From Sphingomonadaceae bacterium (GTDB lineage Bacteria; Pseudomonadota; Alphaproteobacteria; Sphingomonadales; Sphingomonadaceae), in assembly GCA_021732525.1 (NCBI GenBank), contig JAKFUU010000002.1, positions 1 through 64,000 on the forward strand: 64,000 nucleotides of DNA. The letters are read 5' to 3'. The notes beneath the pieces are model-generated. The model saw only the letters and a program-made list of their open reading frames with translations. It was not told the DNA's origin and made no database searches. This document shows positions 17,986-28,770 of this stretch, in pieces. The stretch's first letter is position 1, and each line of letters opens with the position of its first letter. A program made the translations under genes and the position numbers.

Positions 17986-20724
17986 ATGCTAAGTAAAGTA
18001 GCCAGAACGCTCTTCGGATCGTCCAATGACCGATATGTCAAATCGATCATGAAAATCGTCGGCAAGATTGGCGAATTTGAACCGCAAATGGAAGCGATGA
18101 GCGATGAGCAGTTGCAGGCACAAACCCCCGCCTTTCGCGAACGTTTGATCGCCGGCGCCACGCTGGATGACATTCTGCCCGAAGCGTTCGCGACCATCCG
18201 CGAAGCGTCGCGCCGCGTGATGGGTATGCGCCATTTTGATGTTCAGATGGTCGGCGGGATCGTGCTCCACCGCGGTGAGATTGCGGAAATGCGAACCGGT
18301 GAGGGCAAAACCTTGGTCGCAACGCTCGCCTGTTATCTTAATGCTTTGGAGGGCAAGGGCGTTCATGTGGTGACGGTCAACGACTATTTGGCCCGCCGCG
18401 ATGCCGAATGGATGGGCAAGATCTACGGATTCATGGGGCTTTCCACGGGTGTTATCGTGCCCAGCCTGTCGGAACGACAACGCCGGGATGCCTACGCCTG
18501 CGACATTACCTATGCCACGAACAATGAGCTGGGCTTTGATTATCTGCGCGATAATATGAAATATGAACGCGCGCAGATGGTTCAACGAGCTCCCAATTTT
18601 GCGATCGTGGATGAGGTGGATTCGATTCTGATCGATGAAGCCCGCACGCCATTGATTATTTCGGGACCAACGGAGGATAAGACCGATTTATATTTGCGGG
18701 TGAATGAGGTTGTGTTGATGCTCAATCCCGAAGATTACGAAAAAGATGAAAAATCGCGCAATATCGTGATGAGCGAAAATGGCACCGAAAGGGCGGAGCG
18801 ATTGTTGGAGGAGGCAGGATTGCTGCATGGCGGAAATCTTTATGACCGCGAAAATACCTTAGTGGTGCATCATTTGGACCAAGCGTTGAAAGCGCAAATG
18901 ATGTTCAAGAAAGACACCGATTATATCATCAAAGATGGCAAGATTGTTATCATTGACGAATTTACCGGCCGGATGATGGATGGCCGCCGTTGGTCCAACG
19001 GGCTGCATCAGGCGGTGGAAGCAAAAGAAGGCGTGAAGATTGAAGCCGAAAATCAAACGTTGGCGACGATCACCTTTCAAAATTATTTCCGCATGTATCC
19101 CAAAATGGGCGGAATGACGGGAACTGCCGCGACCGAGGCGGCGGAATTCCACGAAATTTACAAGCTGAATGTCGTCGAAATTCCAACCAATGTCCCGGTG
19201 TTGCGGATTGATGAAGACGATCAGTTTTTTAAGAATACCCAAGATAAATTTGGCGCCATCGCCAAGACCATCCGCGAAGCCAATGAGCGTGGTCAGCCGG
19301 TGTTGGTGGGCACCGTTTCGATTGAAAAATCGGAATTATTGTCCGAATATCTGAATAAGGAAAATGTCGATCACAGCGTGCTGAACGCGCGGATGCATGA
19401 AAAAGAAGCCTATATCGTGGCGCAGGCCGGGCGACTGGGTGCTGTAACGATCGCCACCAATATGGCGGGGCGCGGAACCGACATTCAACTTGGCGGCAAT
19501 TTGGAATTTCGCATCGAAGAAGAATTGGGGCATCTTGAAGAAGGCCCGGCCCGCGACGCCGCCATTGCCCAGCTGAAAGCGGAAATTGCGGCCGAACGAG
19601 CACAGGTGCTGGCGGCCGGCGGGCTGTTTGTGCTGGCCACCGAACGTCATGAAAGCCGCCGTATCGATAATCAGCTGCGCGGGCGTTCGGGGCGTCAGGG
19701 TGATCCGGGGCTTTCGCGTTTCTACCTCTGTTTGGAAGACGACTTGCTCCGCATTTTTGGCTCCGAATCGCTCTTCGCACGGATGATGAATAGCAGCTTG
19801 GATGATGGCGAGGCGATTGGCGGAAAATGGCTGTCGAAAGCCATCGAAACCGCCCAGCGCAAAGTAGAAGCCCGCAATTATGACGTGCGCAAACAGCTGG
19901 TGGAATATGACGATGTGATGAATGATCAACGCAAGGTGATCTATAGCCAGCGCGATGAGATTATGGATGCCGATGCCGTTGATGACGTTGTCGAAGATAT
20001 GTATAATGATACGGTCAACGCCATTGTCGCGGACCATTGCCCCGCAGGTACTTACCCCGAACAGTGGGATATAGCCGCCCTGAAAGTGAAGGCAAAAGAG
20101 GTGCTGGCGATCGACCCCGATATCGACGCCTGGCTGCAGGAAGAGGCAATCGAACCGGAAATTATTGAACAACGGATCGCGGAGATGACCGAGGCGCATT
20201 TTAAGACAAAAAGCGCCGGTATCGACCCCGAAATTTGGCGTTCGGTGGAAAAAAACATCCTGCTGCAAATGCTCGACCATCATTGGAAAGAACATCTCGC
20301 AACTCTCGATGCGCTGCGCCAAGTCATCTATCTGCGTGCCTATGCGCAGAAAACCCCGATCAACGAATATAAGCAAGAAAGCTTTGGCTTGTTTGAAAGA
20401 ATGCTGGGCGCGATCCGTGAAGATGTGACAAAAACGATCGCAACCAATGAATTTCACGCCGAAGAAGATGTTGAGATGCCGAGCCTTCCCGATTTGCCCG
20501 ATTTCCTAACGTCGCATATCGACCCGTTCACCGGGGAGGACAATAGCGACGATAGGGATGCCGCAACATCCGGGCTGGTCACGACCAAGATACCCGGAAT
20601 GGTGACCGCTCGTTCAAATCAGCCGAACGCTAACCATTTTGCCAATAATCCCGATTTGAAACGCAACGATCCTTGCCCTTGCGGTTCGGGCAAGAAATAC
20701 AAACATTGCCACGGCACATATTGA
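17986..20724 (+). CDS. secA: preprotein translocase subunit SecA
   Basis: '[19 protein letters not shown]', '[15 protein letters not shown]', C-terminal zinc motif '[16 protein letters not shown]'. Confidence 0.98.
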   Translation: MLSKVARTLFGSSNDRYVKSIMKIVGKIGEFEPQMEAMSDEQLQAQTPAFRERLIAGATLDDILPEAFATIREASRRVMGMRHFDVQMVGGIVLHRGEIAEMRTGEGKTLVATLACYLNALEGKGVHVVTVNDYLARRDAEWMGKIYGFMGLSTGVIVPSLSERQRRDAYACDITYATNNELGFDYLRDNMKYERAQMVQRAPNFAIVDEVDSILIDEARTPLIISGPTEDKTDLYLRVNEVVLMLNPEDYEKDEKSRNIVMSENGTERAERLLEEAGLLHGGNLYDRENTLVVHHLDQALKAQMMFKKDTDYIIKDGKIVIIDEFTGRMMDGRRWSNGLHQAVEAKEGVKIEAENQTLATITFQNYFRMYPKMGGMTGTAATEAAEFHEIYKLNVVEIPTNVPVLRIDEDDQFFKNTQDKFGAIAKTIREANERGQPVLVGTVSIEKSELLSEYLNKENVDHSVLNARMHEKEAYIVAQAGRLGAVTIATNMAGRGTDIQLGGNLEFRIEEELGHLEEGPARDAAIAQLKAEIAAERAQVLAAGGLFVLATERHESRRIDNQLRGRSGRQGDPGLSRFYLCLEDDLLRIFGSESLFARMMNSSLDDGEAIGGKWLSKAIETAQRKVEARNYDVRKQLVEYDDVMNDQRKVIYSQRDEIMDADAVDDVVEDMYNDTVNAIVADHCPAGTYPEQWDIAALKVKAKEVLAIDPDIDAWLQEEAIEPEIIEQRIAEMTEAHFKTKSAGIDPEIWRSVEKNILLQMLDHHWKEHLATLDALRQVIYLRAYAQKTPINEYKQESFGLFERMLGAIREDVTKTIATNEFHAEEDVEMPSLPDLPDFLTSHIDPFTGEDNSDDRDAATSGLVTTKIPGMVTARSNQPNANHFANNPDLKRNDPCPCGSGKKYKHCHGTY

Positions 20725-20766
20725 AAATCGAATGAACCGGGATAGCGATCAGGATAGGGCAGAAAA

Positions 20767-21504
20767 ATGCCGATCCTGATCCTGCTTTTCGCTATTGTGG
20801 CGCTGATCTATGCGTCGGTCGGATTTGGCGGTGGCTCCACTTACACCGCGCTATTGGCCTTGTGGGGTGTGGATTATCGGGCGATCCCGCTGATCTCGTT
20901 ATTATGCAATATCATCGTCGTATCGGGCGGTTGCTGGCGCTATTGGCGGGGCGGGTTGATCGATTGGCGGGCGATGGCTCCGCTGTTGATCGTTTCTGCG
21001 CCCTTGGCTTTTTTGGGTGGGCAATGGCCGTTGGAAGAAGGCACATTCTATCTCTTGCTCGGCGGTGCCTTGCTGCTATCCGCGCTTGCCTTAATCATCC
21101 CGGTAAAGCATCTACCCCGCCGGCAATTGCCATTAGCGGTGATGATGGCGCTATCCGGCGCGGTGGGGTTGCTGGCCGGTCTATCGGGGATTGGCGGGGG
21201 GATATTCATGGCACCGCTCTTACATCTGGTCCGCTGGGCCGATGCACGGCGCATTGCTGCCTTTGCCTCGGTTTACATTTTGATCAACTCGGCGGCGGGC
21301 ATTGCCGGGCAGTTTAGCAAAGCGGACACCCCACCAATAACCGATGTCGCCGCCGCTTATTGGCCGTTGATGCTCGCCGTTTTTATCGGGGGTCAGGCCG
21401 GCAGCTTGATCGGGCTAGGCTGGTTATCGCCCCAATATTTGCGCTGGTTAACCGCTGCCCTGGTTGCTTATGCCGCGCTCCGGCTCATTATGCGGTCGCT
21501 GTAG
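20767..21504 (+). CDS. sulfite exporter TauE/SafE (TSUP) family permease
   Basis: Multi-TM protein with 'GFGGGSTYTALLALWG' and 'GLLAGLSGIGGGIFMAPLL' repeats. Confidence 0.9.
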   Translation: MPILILLFAIVALIYASVGFGGGSTYTALLALWGVDYRAIPLISLLCNIIVVSGGCWRYWRGGLIDWRAMAPLLIVSAPLAFLGGQWPLEEGTFYLLLGGALLLSALALIIPVKHLPRRQLPLAVMMALSGAVGLLAGLSGIGGGIFMAPLLHLVRWADARRIAAFASVYILINSAAGIAGQFSKADTPPITDVAAAYWPLMLAVFIGGQAGSLIGLGWLSPQYLRWLTAALVAYAALRLIMRSL

Positions 21505-21518
21505 AACCCAAGCAAATA

Positions 21519-21593
21519 TGGCTCCCCGGGAGGGATTCGAACCCCCGACCAATTGATTAACAGTCAACTGCTCTACCACTGAGCTACCAGGGA
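21519..21593 (-). tRNA. tRNA-Asn (GTT anticodon)
   Basis: Minus strand TCCCTGGTAGCTCAGTGGTAGAGCAGTTGACTGTTAATCAATTGGTCGGGGGTTCGAATCCCTCCCGGGGAGCCA folds as a cloverleaf with CCA encoded. Confidence 0.95.
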
Positions 21594-21656
21594 ACAATCC
21601 GGCTTTCGCTGGATAAAGCGCGCCTATAGCAGTGACTTTCTTAATATTGCAAGCAC

Positions 21657-22433
21657 TCAAACAATAAATTGTTCCATGGCGATGCGATCATCCAATGCAT
21701 GTTCGGGGTCGAATAGCAATGTCATCGCCCGGCCGCGATCCAATGCCACTTCGACCCAGGCGACTTCGCGGATTTCGCGTTGATCGGCAACCGCGCTGAC
21801 CGGACGTTTGGCCGATTCCAAAATATCGATACGCACGACATATCGGTCCGGTAGAATTGCCCCTTTCCAGCGGCGCGGGCGAAACGGGCTGATCGGGGTT
21901 AGCGCGAGCAGCGACGAATCAAGCGGCAATATTGGGCCATTGGCCGATAGGTTATAGGCGGTTGACCCCGCCGGGGTGGCAACCAATATGCCGTCGCAAT
22001 TTAATTCGGGGATAACCGGCCGGCCATTGACAGTAATTGCAAGCTTGGCCGTCTGGCGCGTTTCGCGTAGCAAGGATACCTCGTTAAAGGCGGGCAGGGT
22101 AAATTTCTGCCCATCGACGGTTGCCGCGGTCATCGTCAACGGTTTGACCGAAAAGGATTTTGCACGCGCCAAACGGTTCATCAAACCTGCGGGCTCCCAC
22201 CCATTCATCAGAAAGCCAATGGTTCCGCGGTTCATGCCGTAAACGGGAATGTCGCGGCGCTCTTCCAGCAGGCTATGCAACACTTGCAGCATATGTCCAT
22301 CGCCGCCCAACACGATGGCGGCGTCCGCTTGCGCCAATTCGGCAAATTCATGCTGCGCGCGCAGTATATCTGCCGCCTCACGCGAAGCATCCGTATGCGA
22401 TACCAGCAGCGCCAGTTTGCTAAAATCCGTCAT
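21657..22433 (-). CDS. nadK: NAD kinase
   Basis: 'IVLGGDGHMLQVLH', 'NRGTIGFLMN', 'TPAGSTAYNLSANGPILP'. Confidence 0.96.
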   Translation of the reverse strand: MTDFSKLALLVSHTDASREAADILRAQHEFAELAQADAAIVLGGDGHMLQVLHSLLEERRDIPVYGMNRGTIGFLMNGWEPAGLMNRLARAKSFSVKPLTMTAATVDGQKFTLPAFNEVSLLRETRQTAKLAITVNGRPVIPELNCDGILVATPAGSTAYNLSANGPILPLDSSLLALTPISPFRPRRWKGAILPDRYVVRIDILESAKRPVSAVADQREIREVAWVEVALDRGRAMTLLFDPEHALDDRIAMEQFIV

Positions 22434-23425
22434 CCGCCGGTTGCATTCATATGCCGGTTAAGACGCTGGGCCGGATCGGCCATCTGCGTTTCAAAATCAT
22501 GCCGCAGCGGTTTTAATCGCAGCGCTTTTTGCAGCAAACCGTCCACCGCCGTTGACCCCTGATTGCGCAGCGCGGTCTTGAAATCCACATGCATTTGGGA
22601 GCCAAGGCACATATAAATCTTGCCATCGGTGGTAAGGCGCAGCCGGTTGCAATCGTCGCAGAAATTATGGCTCATCGGGGTGATAAGGCCAAGCTTCAAA
22701 TGGAGCGGTTCCACGCGCCAATAACGGGCAGGCCCGGCGCTGCGATCCTCCAGCGGCGTTAAAGTGCCAATGTGGGTTAGCGGCGCGATAAATTCCGATA
22801 AGGTGATATATTCATCTTGCCGCCCGCCAACGCCGTCGCCCAGCGGCATGGTTTCAATGAGCGTAAGATCATGCCCGCCGCTGACACAAAATTCTGCCAT
22901 GGGCATCAAGTCATCCTGATTACGCCCCTTCATCGCCACCATGTTGATTTTGACATGAATGCCAGCATCTTTGGCCGCGCGGATACCGGCGAGCACTTGC
23001 GCCAGATCGCCGCCGCGCGTGATCGTCGTAAATTTCTCCGGGTTCAGGCTGTCGAGGCTGACGTTGATGCGCTTCACCCCCGCTTCGGCCAAAATGGGGG
23101 CGAATTTTTCAAGCCGGCTGCCGTTGGTGGTAAGCGTCAATTCCTCCAAGCGGCCCGCATGCACATGCCGCCCAAGAGCGAGCAACAATATCTGCATATC
23201 CCGCCGCACCAAAGGCTCACCCCCGGTCAGCCGAATTTTGCGAATTCCATGCGCGATGAACCGCTCGGCAAGCAACGCAATTTCGGTATAATCCAGCAGC
23301 TCACCATGCGGCAAAAAAGTCTGATTTTCCGGCATGCAATAATGGCAGCGGAAATTGCACCGGTCGGTTACCGAAATGCGCAAATAATCTATTTTTCGGC
23401 CAAACCCATCAATCATATCCCGCAT
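22430..23425 (-). CDS. moaA: GTP 3',8-cyclase MoaA
   Basis: Radical SAM 'VTDRCNFRCHYCMP' and C-terminal 'MSHNFCDDCNRLRLTTDGKIYMCLG'. Confidence 0.97.
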   Translation of the reverse strand: MRDMIDGFGRKIDYLRISVTDRCNFRCHYCMPENQTFLPHGELLDYTEIALLAERFIAHGIRKIRLTGGEPLVRRDMQILLLALGRHVHAGRLEELTLTTNGSRLEKFAPILAEAGVKRINVSLDSLNPEKFTTITRGGDLAQVLAGIRAAKDAGIHVKINMVAMKGRNQDDLMPMAEFCVSGGHDLTLIETMPLGDGVGGRQDEYITLSEFIAPLTHIGTLTPLEDRSAGPARYWRVEPLHLKLGLITPMSHNFCDDCNRLRLTTDGKIYMCLGSQMHVDFKTALRNQGSTAVDGLLQKALRLKPLRHDFETQMADPAQRLNRHMNATGG

Positions 23426-23541
23426 GTAAGCTTAATTTGATCGCAGACAAAGCGCAAATTATGGCACGATCCATTCGAACGGAGAGCTTGCGTCTGCATA
23501 TCGAGAAGAGTTATGAAATATTTTTGGGATAGCGAGCTTTA

Positions 23542-24843
23542 ATGGCGAACGAAACGGCAGCTTTGCAAGGTGAGAAAGCGAGAGGCGGCCCGAAAATGCT
23601 GCGCCAGCGGGCGGCGCGCGAATGGCTGGCGCAATATCGCGCAGGGCCGCAAAGGCCATTGTCGGTGTTGGTCATTGGCATTCGGGATTTGAAGCAAATA
23701 AATGATCGCCTTGGCCGCGCCGATGGCGACGTCTTGATTCGCAAGGTTGGCAATGCCATCCGCCAATTTGCATCGACCGAAATCGCTCATGTCAAATTTG
23801 TTGCTCGGTTGCCTGGGCGAGAGTTTCTGATCGCCATTGGCGCGCACCGTGAAGCGGCTGAAAGCTGCGCTGAACAATTGATTATGCTCTTATCCGGGGA
23901 TTTTGGCAGCGATACGGCGCCGCTACATATCAGCGCACGGATTGGGATTGCCAGCGCTGGAGCGAATGAAAGCGGACCTGAATTGCTGGACCGAGCCGGG
24001 CAGGCTTTGTCCTTAGCTTATGGCCGCAAAGGCAAACGATTCATCGTTGCTGAATTTCAGCGAACCGCAACCACCGAATTTAACGCAGCGTTGGATGCAA
24101 ATTTGCGCGATGCCATCGATAATCATAAGATCACAATCATGCTGCAGCCGCAATTTGCGGTGGCCGATGGCCATTTGGTTGGCGCCGAAGCGCTCGCGCG
24201 CTGGCATCATCCCAATTTGGGAGAAATCGGGGCTGCCGCGTTATTTGCCGCTGCGGATCGCTGCGACCTGCGCGAGGAGCTTTCGCATGCCATTCAGCAG
24301 CAGGCGATCAACATCGCATCGCATTGGCCTGCCGCGCTCGATTCGCTGCGATTATCGGTGAATTTGGGGGCAGAAGAGCTCACGTCAGATTATGTGGCCC
24401 GATTGATGGCTTTACTCAAAATATCTGAATTTCCGCCCGACCGGCTGACACTTGAGTTGACCGAGGAAAGCCTGGTTCGCGATGTAAAATTGGCCTCAGC
24501 GATCCTTGATCAACTGCGCGCGCAAAAAATTCGGATCGCGCTCGATGATTTTGGCACCGGCTATTCCAGCTTGGCCTATCTCAAAGATTTGCCGCTCGAT
24601 TATCTGAAAATCGATAAAGGCATGACCCCGGATATCAGCGGCACCAGCCGAGATCGCATTGTTTTGCGCGCGATCATTGCAATGGCAAAGGCGCTCGGGC
24701 TGATGATAATCGCCGAGGGCGTGGAAAAAGAAGACGAGCTAACGATGCTGCGCGCTGAAGAATGCGATTATTTTCAGGGATTTTTGCGTTCACCCGCTTT
24801 GTCTGCGGCCGACTTTGAAAAATTTGCCCTGCGCAGCAATTAG
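23542..24843 (+). CDS. bifunctional degenerate-GGDEF / EAL domain protein
   Basis: GGDEF position reads 'LPGREF'. EAL domain motifs appear intact (EALARW, SVNL, ELTEE, DDFGTGYSS, KIDKG, EGVE, FQGF). Confidence 0.9.
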   Translation: MANETAALQGEKARGGPKMLRQRAAREWLAQYRAGPQRPLSVLVIGIRDLKQINDRLGRADGDVLIRKVGNAIRQFASTEIAHVKFVARLPGREFLIAIGAHREAAESCAEQLIMLLSGDFGSDTAPLHISARIGIASAGANESGPELLDRAGQALSLAYGRKGKRFIVAEFQRTATTEFNAALDANLRDAIDNHKITIMLQPQFAVADGHLVGAEALARWHHPNLGEIGAAALFAAADRCDLREELSHAIQQQAINIASHWPAALDSLRLSVNLGAEELTSDYVARLMALLKISEFPPDRLTLELTEESLVRDVKLASAILDQLRAQKIRIALDDFGTGYSSLAYLKDLPLDYLKIDKGMTPDISGTSRDRIVLRAIIAMAKALGLMIIAEGVEKEDELTMLRAEECDYFQGFLRSPALSAADFEKFALRSN

Positions 24844-24944
24844 AGCGTGATGCGATTAAGTGGACACCGGTTAATCGTTTAAAATCACGCGGCCACAAAG
24901 AGATAAAGAGCAGGATGCGATTCTATTTCATCGCATCCTGCTCT
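24841..24944 (+). repeat. intergenic repeat element, family A (copy 1)
   Basis: 'gagcgtgatgcgattaagtggacaccggttaatcg...aaagagataaagagcaggatgcgattctatttcatcgcatcctgctct', ending in a long hairpin; matches 16057-16160 in inverse orientation. Confidence 0.85.
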
Positions 24945-24953
24945 CGGCCCAAG

Positions 24954-27900
24954 TCAGGTCATTTTTTTGGCCAAATTCGCCAAACCCTTGGATAGCTGTA
25001 AACATCCATTCAGGCGGCTTTCCGCGTCGTGCCAGATGCGGTTGATGACAAGCTTGCTATCGGGGCGTAATTTTGCGGTCGCGCCCAATTTTGCGGCATA
25101 GGCCAGCAAACCGGGGACGTTGGGCGGATTATCATCATGGAAACTGACCAAGGTGCCGCGCGCGCCGACCTCGATCTTGGCGACGCCCGCGGCAATCGCA
25201 TTTTGCTTGATTTCAATCAGCCTTAGCAGATTTTTGGTGGGCGCGGGGATTGGGCCAAACCGGTCGGCAATTTCGGCAGCCAAACCGTCAATTTCCTGGT
25301 CATTTTCCATGTCATTCAACCGCCGATATAACGCCATCCGAACCGAAAGATCGGGAACATAATCATCGGGTATCTGAATGGGCGCATCGATGGTAATTTG
25401 AGGACTGAAAGCATCGCGGGGCCGCGCAATACCGACGGCATCGGCCTTTGCCGCGATAATCGCATCCTCCAGCATCGATTGATACAGCTCAAAACCGACC
25501 TCCTTAATATGCCCCGATTGTTCGTCACCCACAAGATTGCCCGCGCCGCGAATATCGAGATCATGGCTGGCGAGTTGAAAGCCAGCACCCAAGCTATCGA
25601 GATCGCCCAGCACTTTCAGCCGTTTTTCGGCGGTTTCGGTCAGCGCTTGATTGGCCGGGGTGGTCAGGTAGGCATAGGCGCGGGTTTTCGACCGGCCCAC
25701 CCGCCCGCGAAGCTGATAAAGCTGTGCCATGCCAAATTTCTGGGCGTGGTGGATGATGAGCGTATTCGCGCTCGGAATATCCAGCCCGCTTTCGACGATG
25801 GTGGTCGACAGCAGCACATCATAGCGTTTTTCATAAAAAGCGCTCATCCGGTCCTCGACCATGCTGGCGGACATTTGGCCATGCGCGGTGATCGATTTTA
25901 CCTCGGGCACCATTTCGCGCAGATAATCTTCAATCGCGTTCAAATCGGAAATGCGCGGCACGACGAAAAAGCTTTGTCCGCCGCGATAATGTTCGCGCAG
26001 CAATGCCTCGCGCAGCACCACCGGATCCCACGGCATCACATAGGTCCGCACGGCAAGCCGGTCCACCGGCGGGGTTTGGATGACCGATAGTTCGCGCAGG
26101 CCCGACATCGCCATTTGCAAGGTGCGCGGGATTGGCGTTGCGGTAAGCGTGAGCATATGAACGTCGGTTTTGAGCGCTTTGAGCCGTTCCTTATGGACAA
26201 CGCCAAAACGCTGTTCTTCGTCAACGATAACAAGGCCCAATCGCTTAAAATCAAGAGATTTTGTCAGCACCGCATGGGTGCCAATGACGATATCGACACG
26301 GCCATCTGCCAATCCGTCGCGGGTGGCGGCGGCCTCCGCCGATGGCACCAACCGGGACAGACGGCCCAGATGCAAAGGCAGATCGCCAAATCGTTCGGCA
26401 AAATTGCTATAATGCTGCCGCGCAAGCAGGGTGGTCGGCGCGATAATTGCCACTTGATAGCCGGCCATGGCCGCCGCGAAGGCCGCGCGCATCGCAACCT
26501 CGGTCTTGCCAAAGCCGACATCGCCGCACACCAGCCGGTCCATCGGCTTACCCGACGCCATATCGCCGAGTACTTCGGCGATAACCCGTTGTTGATCGTC
26601 GGTTTCTTCGTAAGGAAAACGGTCGACAAAGCGGGCGTAGGCGGGGGGATCAACGTCGATAACGGCGCCGGCGCGCAATGCCCTTTGCGCGGCGGTGTTC
26701 AACAAGTCATGCGCGATGGCGCGGATGCGTTCTTTCAGCTTTGACTTGCGCCTTTGCCAGGCTTCGCCGCCCAGCTTGTCGAGGCTGGCATGTTCGCTGT
26801 CCGAACCATAGCGCGACAAAATGTCGATATTTTCGACCGGAACAAACAGCTTGTCGCCGCCCGCATAAGTCAGCGCGACACAGTCATGCGGGCTATTGCC
26901 CACGGTAATCGAAATCAGCCCTTCATAACGGCCGATGCCATGCTCCATATGCACCACCAAATCGCCGGGCGACAGCGCGGCAAGTTCGGCAAGGAAAGCA
27001 TCGGCGCTTTTTTTGCGCCTTGCACGGCGCACCAACCGGTCGCCCAGCATATCCTGTTCGCTGATCAAGGCGATATCGCGGCTGGAAAAACCATGGTCGA
27101 TTGCCAAGACAATCATCGCCGCCTTGCCCCGTGCGGATGCGCCCAGCGCCGATTGCCAGCTTTCCGCCTCGACCAATGGCGGTGCTTTATGATCGGCAAG
27201 CAAACCTTTCAACCGGTCCCGCGCACCGCGTGAATAGCTGGCGATGATGGTTTTTTTATCCTGTAGGGCGAGCGCGTTTAGATGCGCCGCCACCGCCGCA
27301 TAAATATTTGCTTTTTGCGCGCGTTCGGGGGTAAAATCGCGCGCCGCTTCGATGCCGAAATCGATGATCTGCGCGCTTTCCGGTTGGCGGAATGGTGTCA
27401 ATAAATGCGCCGGTGCAGCGGTAAAGCGTTGCTCGGTTTCCTCCGCCGTCAAATATAGCATATCGGGGGGCAGCGGCCGGTAGCTGCCCGGTTGCGTCGA
27501 TGCGGCGCGCAGCCGGTTATCATAATAATCGGCAATGGCGTCAAAGCGCGTTTGCGCCGCCGCCGGAGTGGCGGCATCGCGGATGACCAGCGCATCGCCG
27601 CCAATATGATCGAATAATGTTTCCATCCGCTCTTCAAATAACGGCAGCCAATGATCCATCCCCGACAGCCGCCGGCCTTCCGAAATCGCCTGATACAGCG
27701 GATCACCGGTTGCGGCCGTGCCAAAACGATCGCGATAATGGGTGCGAAATCGCCGGATCGAATCGGCGTCCATCATCGCTTCAACCGCCGGCAAGATGTT
27801 AAAATGATCAACCGGCCCAATCGTGCGCTGCGTTTGCGGATCAAATTGGCGCAGGCTTTCAATTTCATCGCCGAAAAAATCGAGCCGCAGGCCATAATTG

Positions 27901-28427
27901 CTGCCCGCTGGCACCAGATCGACAATGCTGCCCCGGATCGCAAATTCCCCGGCATCCGATACGGTATCGACGCGGAAATAACCGTTGGTGATCAGCAATT
28001 CGGCGAGCCTGTCGCGGCTGATCGATCGACCCGCCGCCAACCGCTCGCCGGTTTGGCGTATGCGAAAGGGCGTGACCAGCCGCTGGATAACCGCGCCGAT
28101 GGTGGTGAGCAGCAGTTGTTTGGCCCCCGGCGGCTGTTGCAGCGCTTGCAGGGTGGCCATCCGCTGCGCGGTTATCGCCAGCGACGGTGAAGCACGGTCA
28201 TAGGGCAGACAGTCCCAGGCCGGAAATTGCAATATTTCCAGCTCGCTGGCAAAATAAGGCACGGCATCTGCCACCGCGCGCATGGCGGCATCATCCGATG
28301 CGATGAACATCGTTCGGCCTATCGCTGCGCGTGCCAAATCGGCGAGCAAGGAGGGCGTGAAGCCGGCGGGCACGGATGCGAGGGTCAGCGGCGCTTTTGC
28401 GCGGATTATGGCGTGTAAATCGGGCAT
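24954..28427 (-). CDS. mfd: transcription-repair coupling factor
   Basis: 'DRLVCGDVGFGKTEVAMRAAF', 'VIVDEEQRFGV', 'RGRVGRSKTRAYAYL', N-terminal UvrB-like domain. Confidence 0.97.
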   Translation of the reverse strand: MPDLHAIIRAKAPLTLASVPAGFTPSLLADLARAAIGRTMFIASDDAAMRAVADAVPYFASELEILQFPAWDCLPYDRASPSLAITAQRMATLQALQQPPGAKQLLLTTIGAVIQRLVTPFRIRQTGERLAAGRSISRDRLAELLITNGYFRVDTVSDAGEFAIRGSIVDLVPAGSNYGLRLDFFGDEIESLRQFDPQTQRTIGPVDHFNILPAVEAMMDADSIRRFRTHYRDRFGTAATGDPLYQAISEGRRLSGMDHWLPLFEERMETLFDHIGGDALVIRDAATPAAAQTRFDAIADYYDNRLRAASTQPGSYRPLPPDMLYLTAEETEQRFTAAPAHLLTPFRQPESAQIIDFGIEAARDFTPERAQKANIYAAVAAHLNALALQDKKTIIASYSRGARDRLKGLLADHKAPPLVEAESWQSALGASARGKAAMIVLAIDHGFSSRDIALISEQDMLGDRLVRRARRKKSADAFLAELAALSPGDLVVHMEHGIGRYEGLISITVGNSPHDCVALTYAGGDKLFVPVENIDILSRYGSDSEHASLDKLGGEAWQRRKSKLKERIRAIAHDLLNTAAQRALRAGAVIDVDPPAYARFVDRFPYEETDDQQRVIAEVLGDMASGKPMDRLVCGDVGFGKTEVAMRAAFAAAMAGYQVAIIAPTTLLARQHYSNFAERFGDLPLHLGRLSRLVPSAEAAATRDGLADGRVDIVIGTHAVLTKSLDFKRLGLVIVDEEQRFGVVHKERLKALKTDVHMLTLTATPIPRTLQMAMSGLRELSVIQTPPVDRLAVRTYVMPWDPVVLREALLREHYRGGQSFFVVPRISDLNAIEDYLREMVPEVKSITAHGQMSASMVEDRMSAFYEKRYDVLLSTTIVESGLDIPSANTLIIHHAQKFGMAQLYQLRGRVGRSKTRAYAYLTTPANQALTETAEKRLKVLGDLDSLGAGFQLASHDLDIRGAGNLVGDEQSGHIKEVGFELYQSMLEDAIIAAKADAVGIARPRDAFSPQITIDAPIQIPDDYVPDLSVRMALYRRLNDMENDQEIDGLAAEIADRFGPIPAPTKNLLRLIEIKQNAIAAGVAKIEVGARGTLVSFHDDNPPNVPGLLAYAAKLGATAKLRPDSKLVINRIWHDAESRLNGCLQLSKGLANLAKKMT

Positions 28428-28434
28428 TTCAGGC

Positions 28435-28719
28435 CTAATATTGTGCCTTTAACCCGGCAGGTAATTTTATGAAATCCAGCCGGCATAATCTTTCCATCAT
28501 TGGTCCTAAAAAATCTTCGGGCGGCAGGGCAGTTCCCAATGCCCAGGCCATGATATCGACATCTTGTTCCTCCAGCAGCCGTTCGAACCAGACGAAATCA
28601 TCCGCGTTCCATTCATGATGATAGCTTTCGAAAAAACCGCCGATCATGGCATCGGCCTCTCGCGTGCCGCGGTGGCCGGCGCGATAACGCAATTTGCGGA
28701 TATAGGCATCTGCATCCAT
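28435..28719 (-). CDS. sdhE: succinate dehydrogenase assembly factor SdhE
   Basis: 'LRYRAGHRGTREADAMIGGFFESY' RGxxE-type motif, 94 aa. Confidence 0.9.
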   Translation of the reverse strand: MDADAYIRKLRYRAGHRGTREADAMIGGFFESYHHEWNADDFVWFERLLEEQDVDIMAWALGTALPPEDFLGPMMERLCRLDFIKLPAGLKAQY

Positions 28720-28770
28720 GGGATGTCTTTCTGGCGTCGATGGAATTTTGGTTTATAGCGGTCGTTAGCC

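Noticed and set aside
19336-20457. 373-aa minus-strand ORF antisense to secA
   Set aside because: Shadow ORF of secA; composition rich in His/Phe/Gln as expected of an antisense frame.
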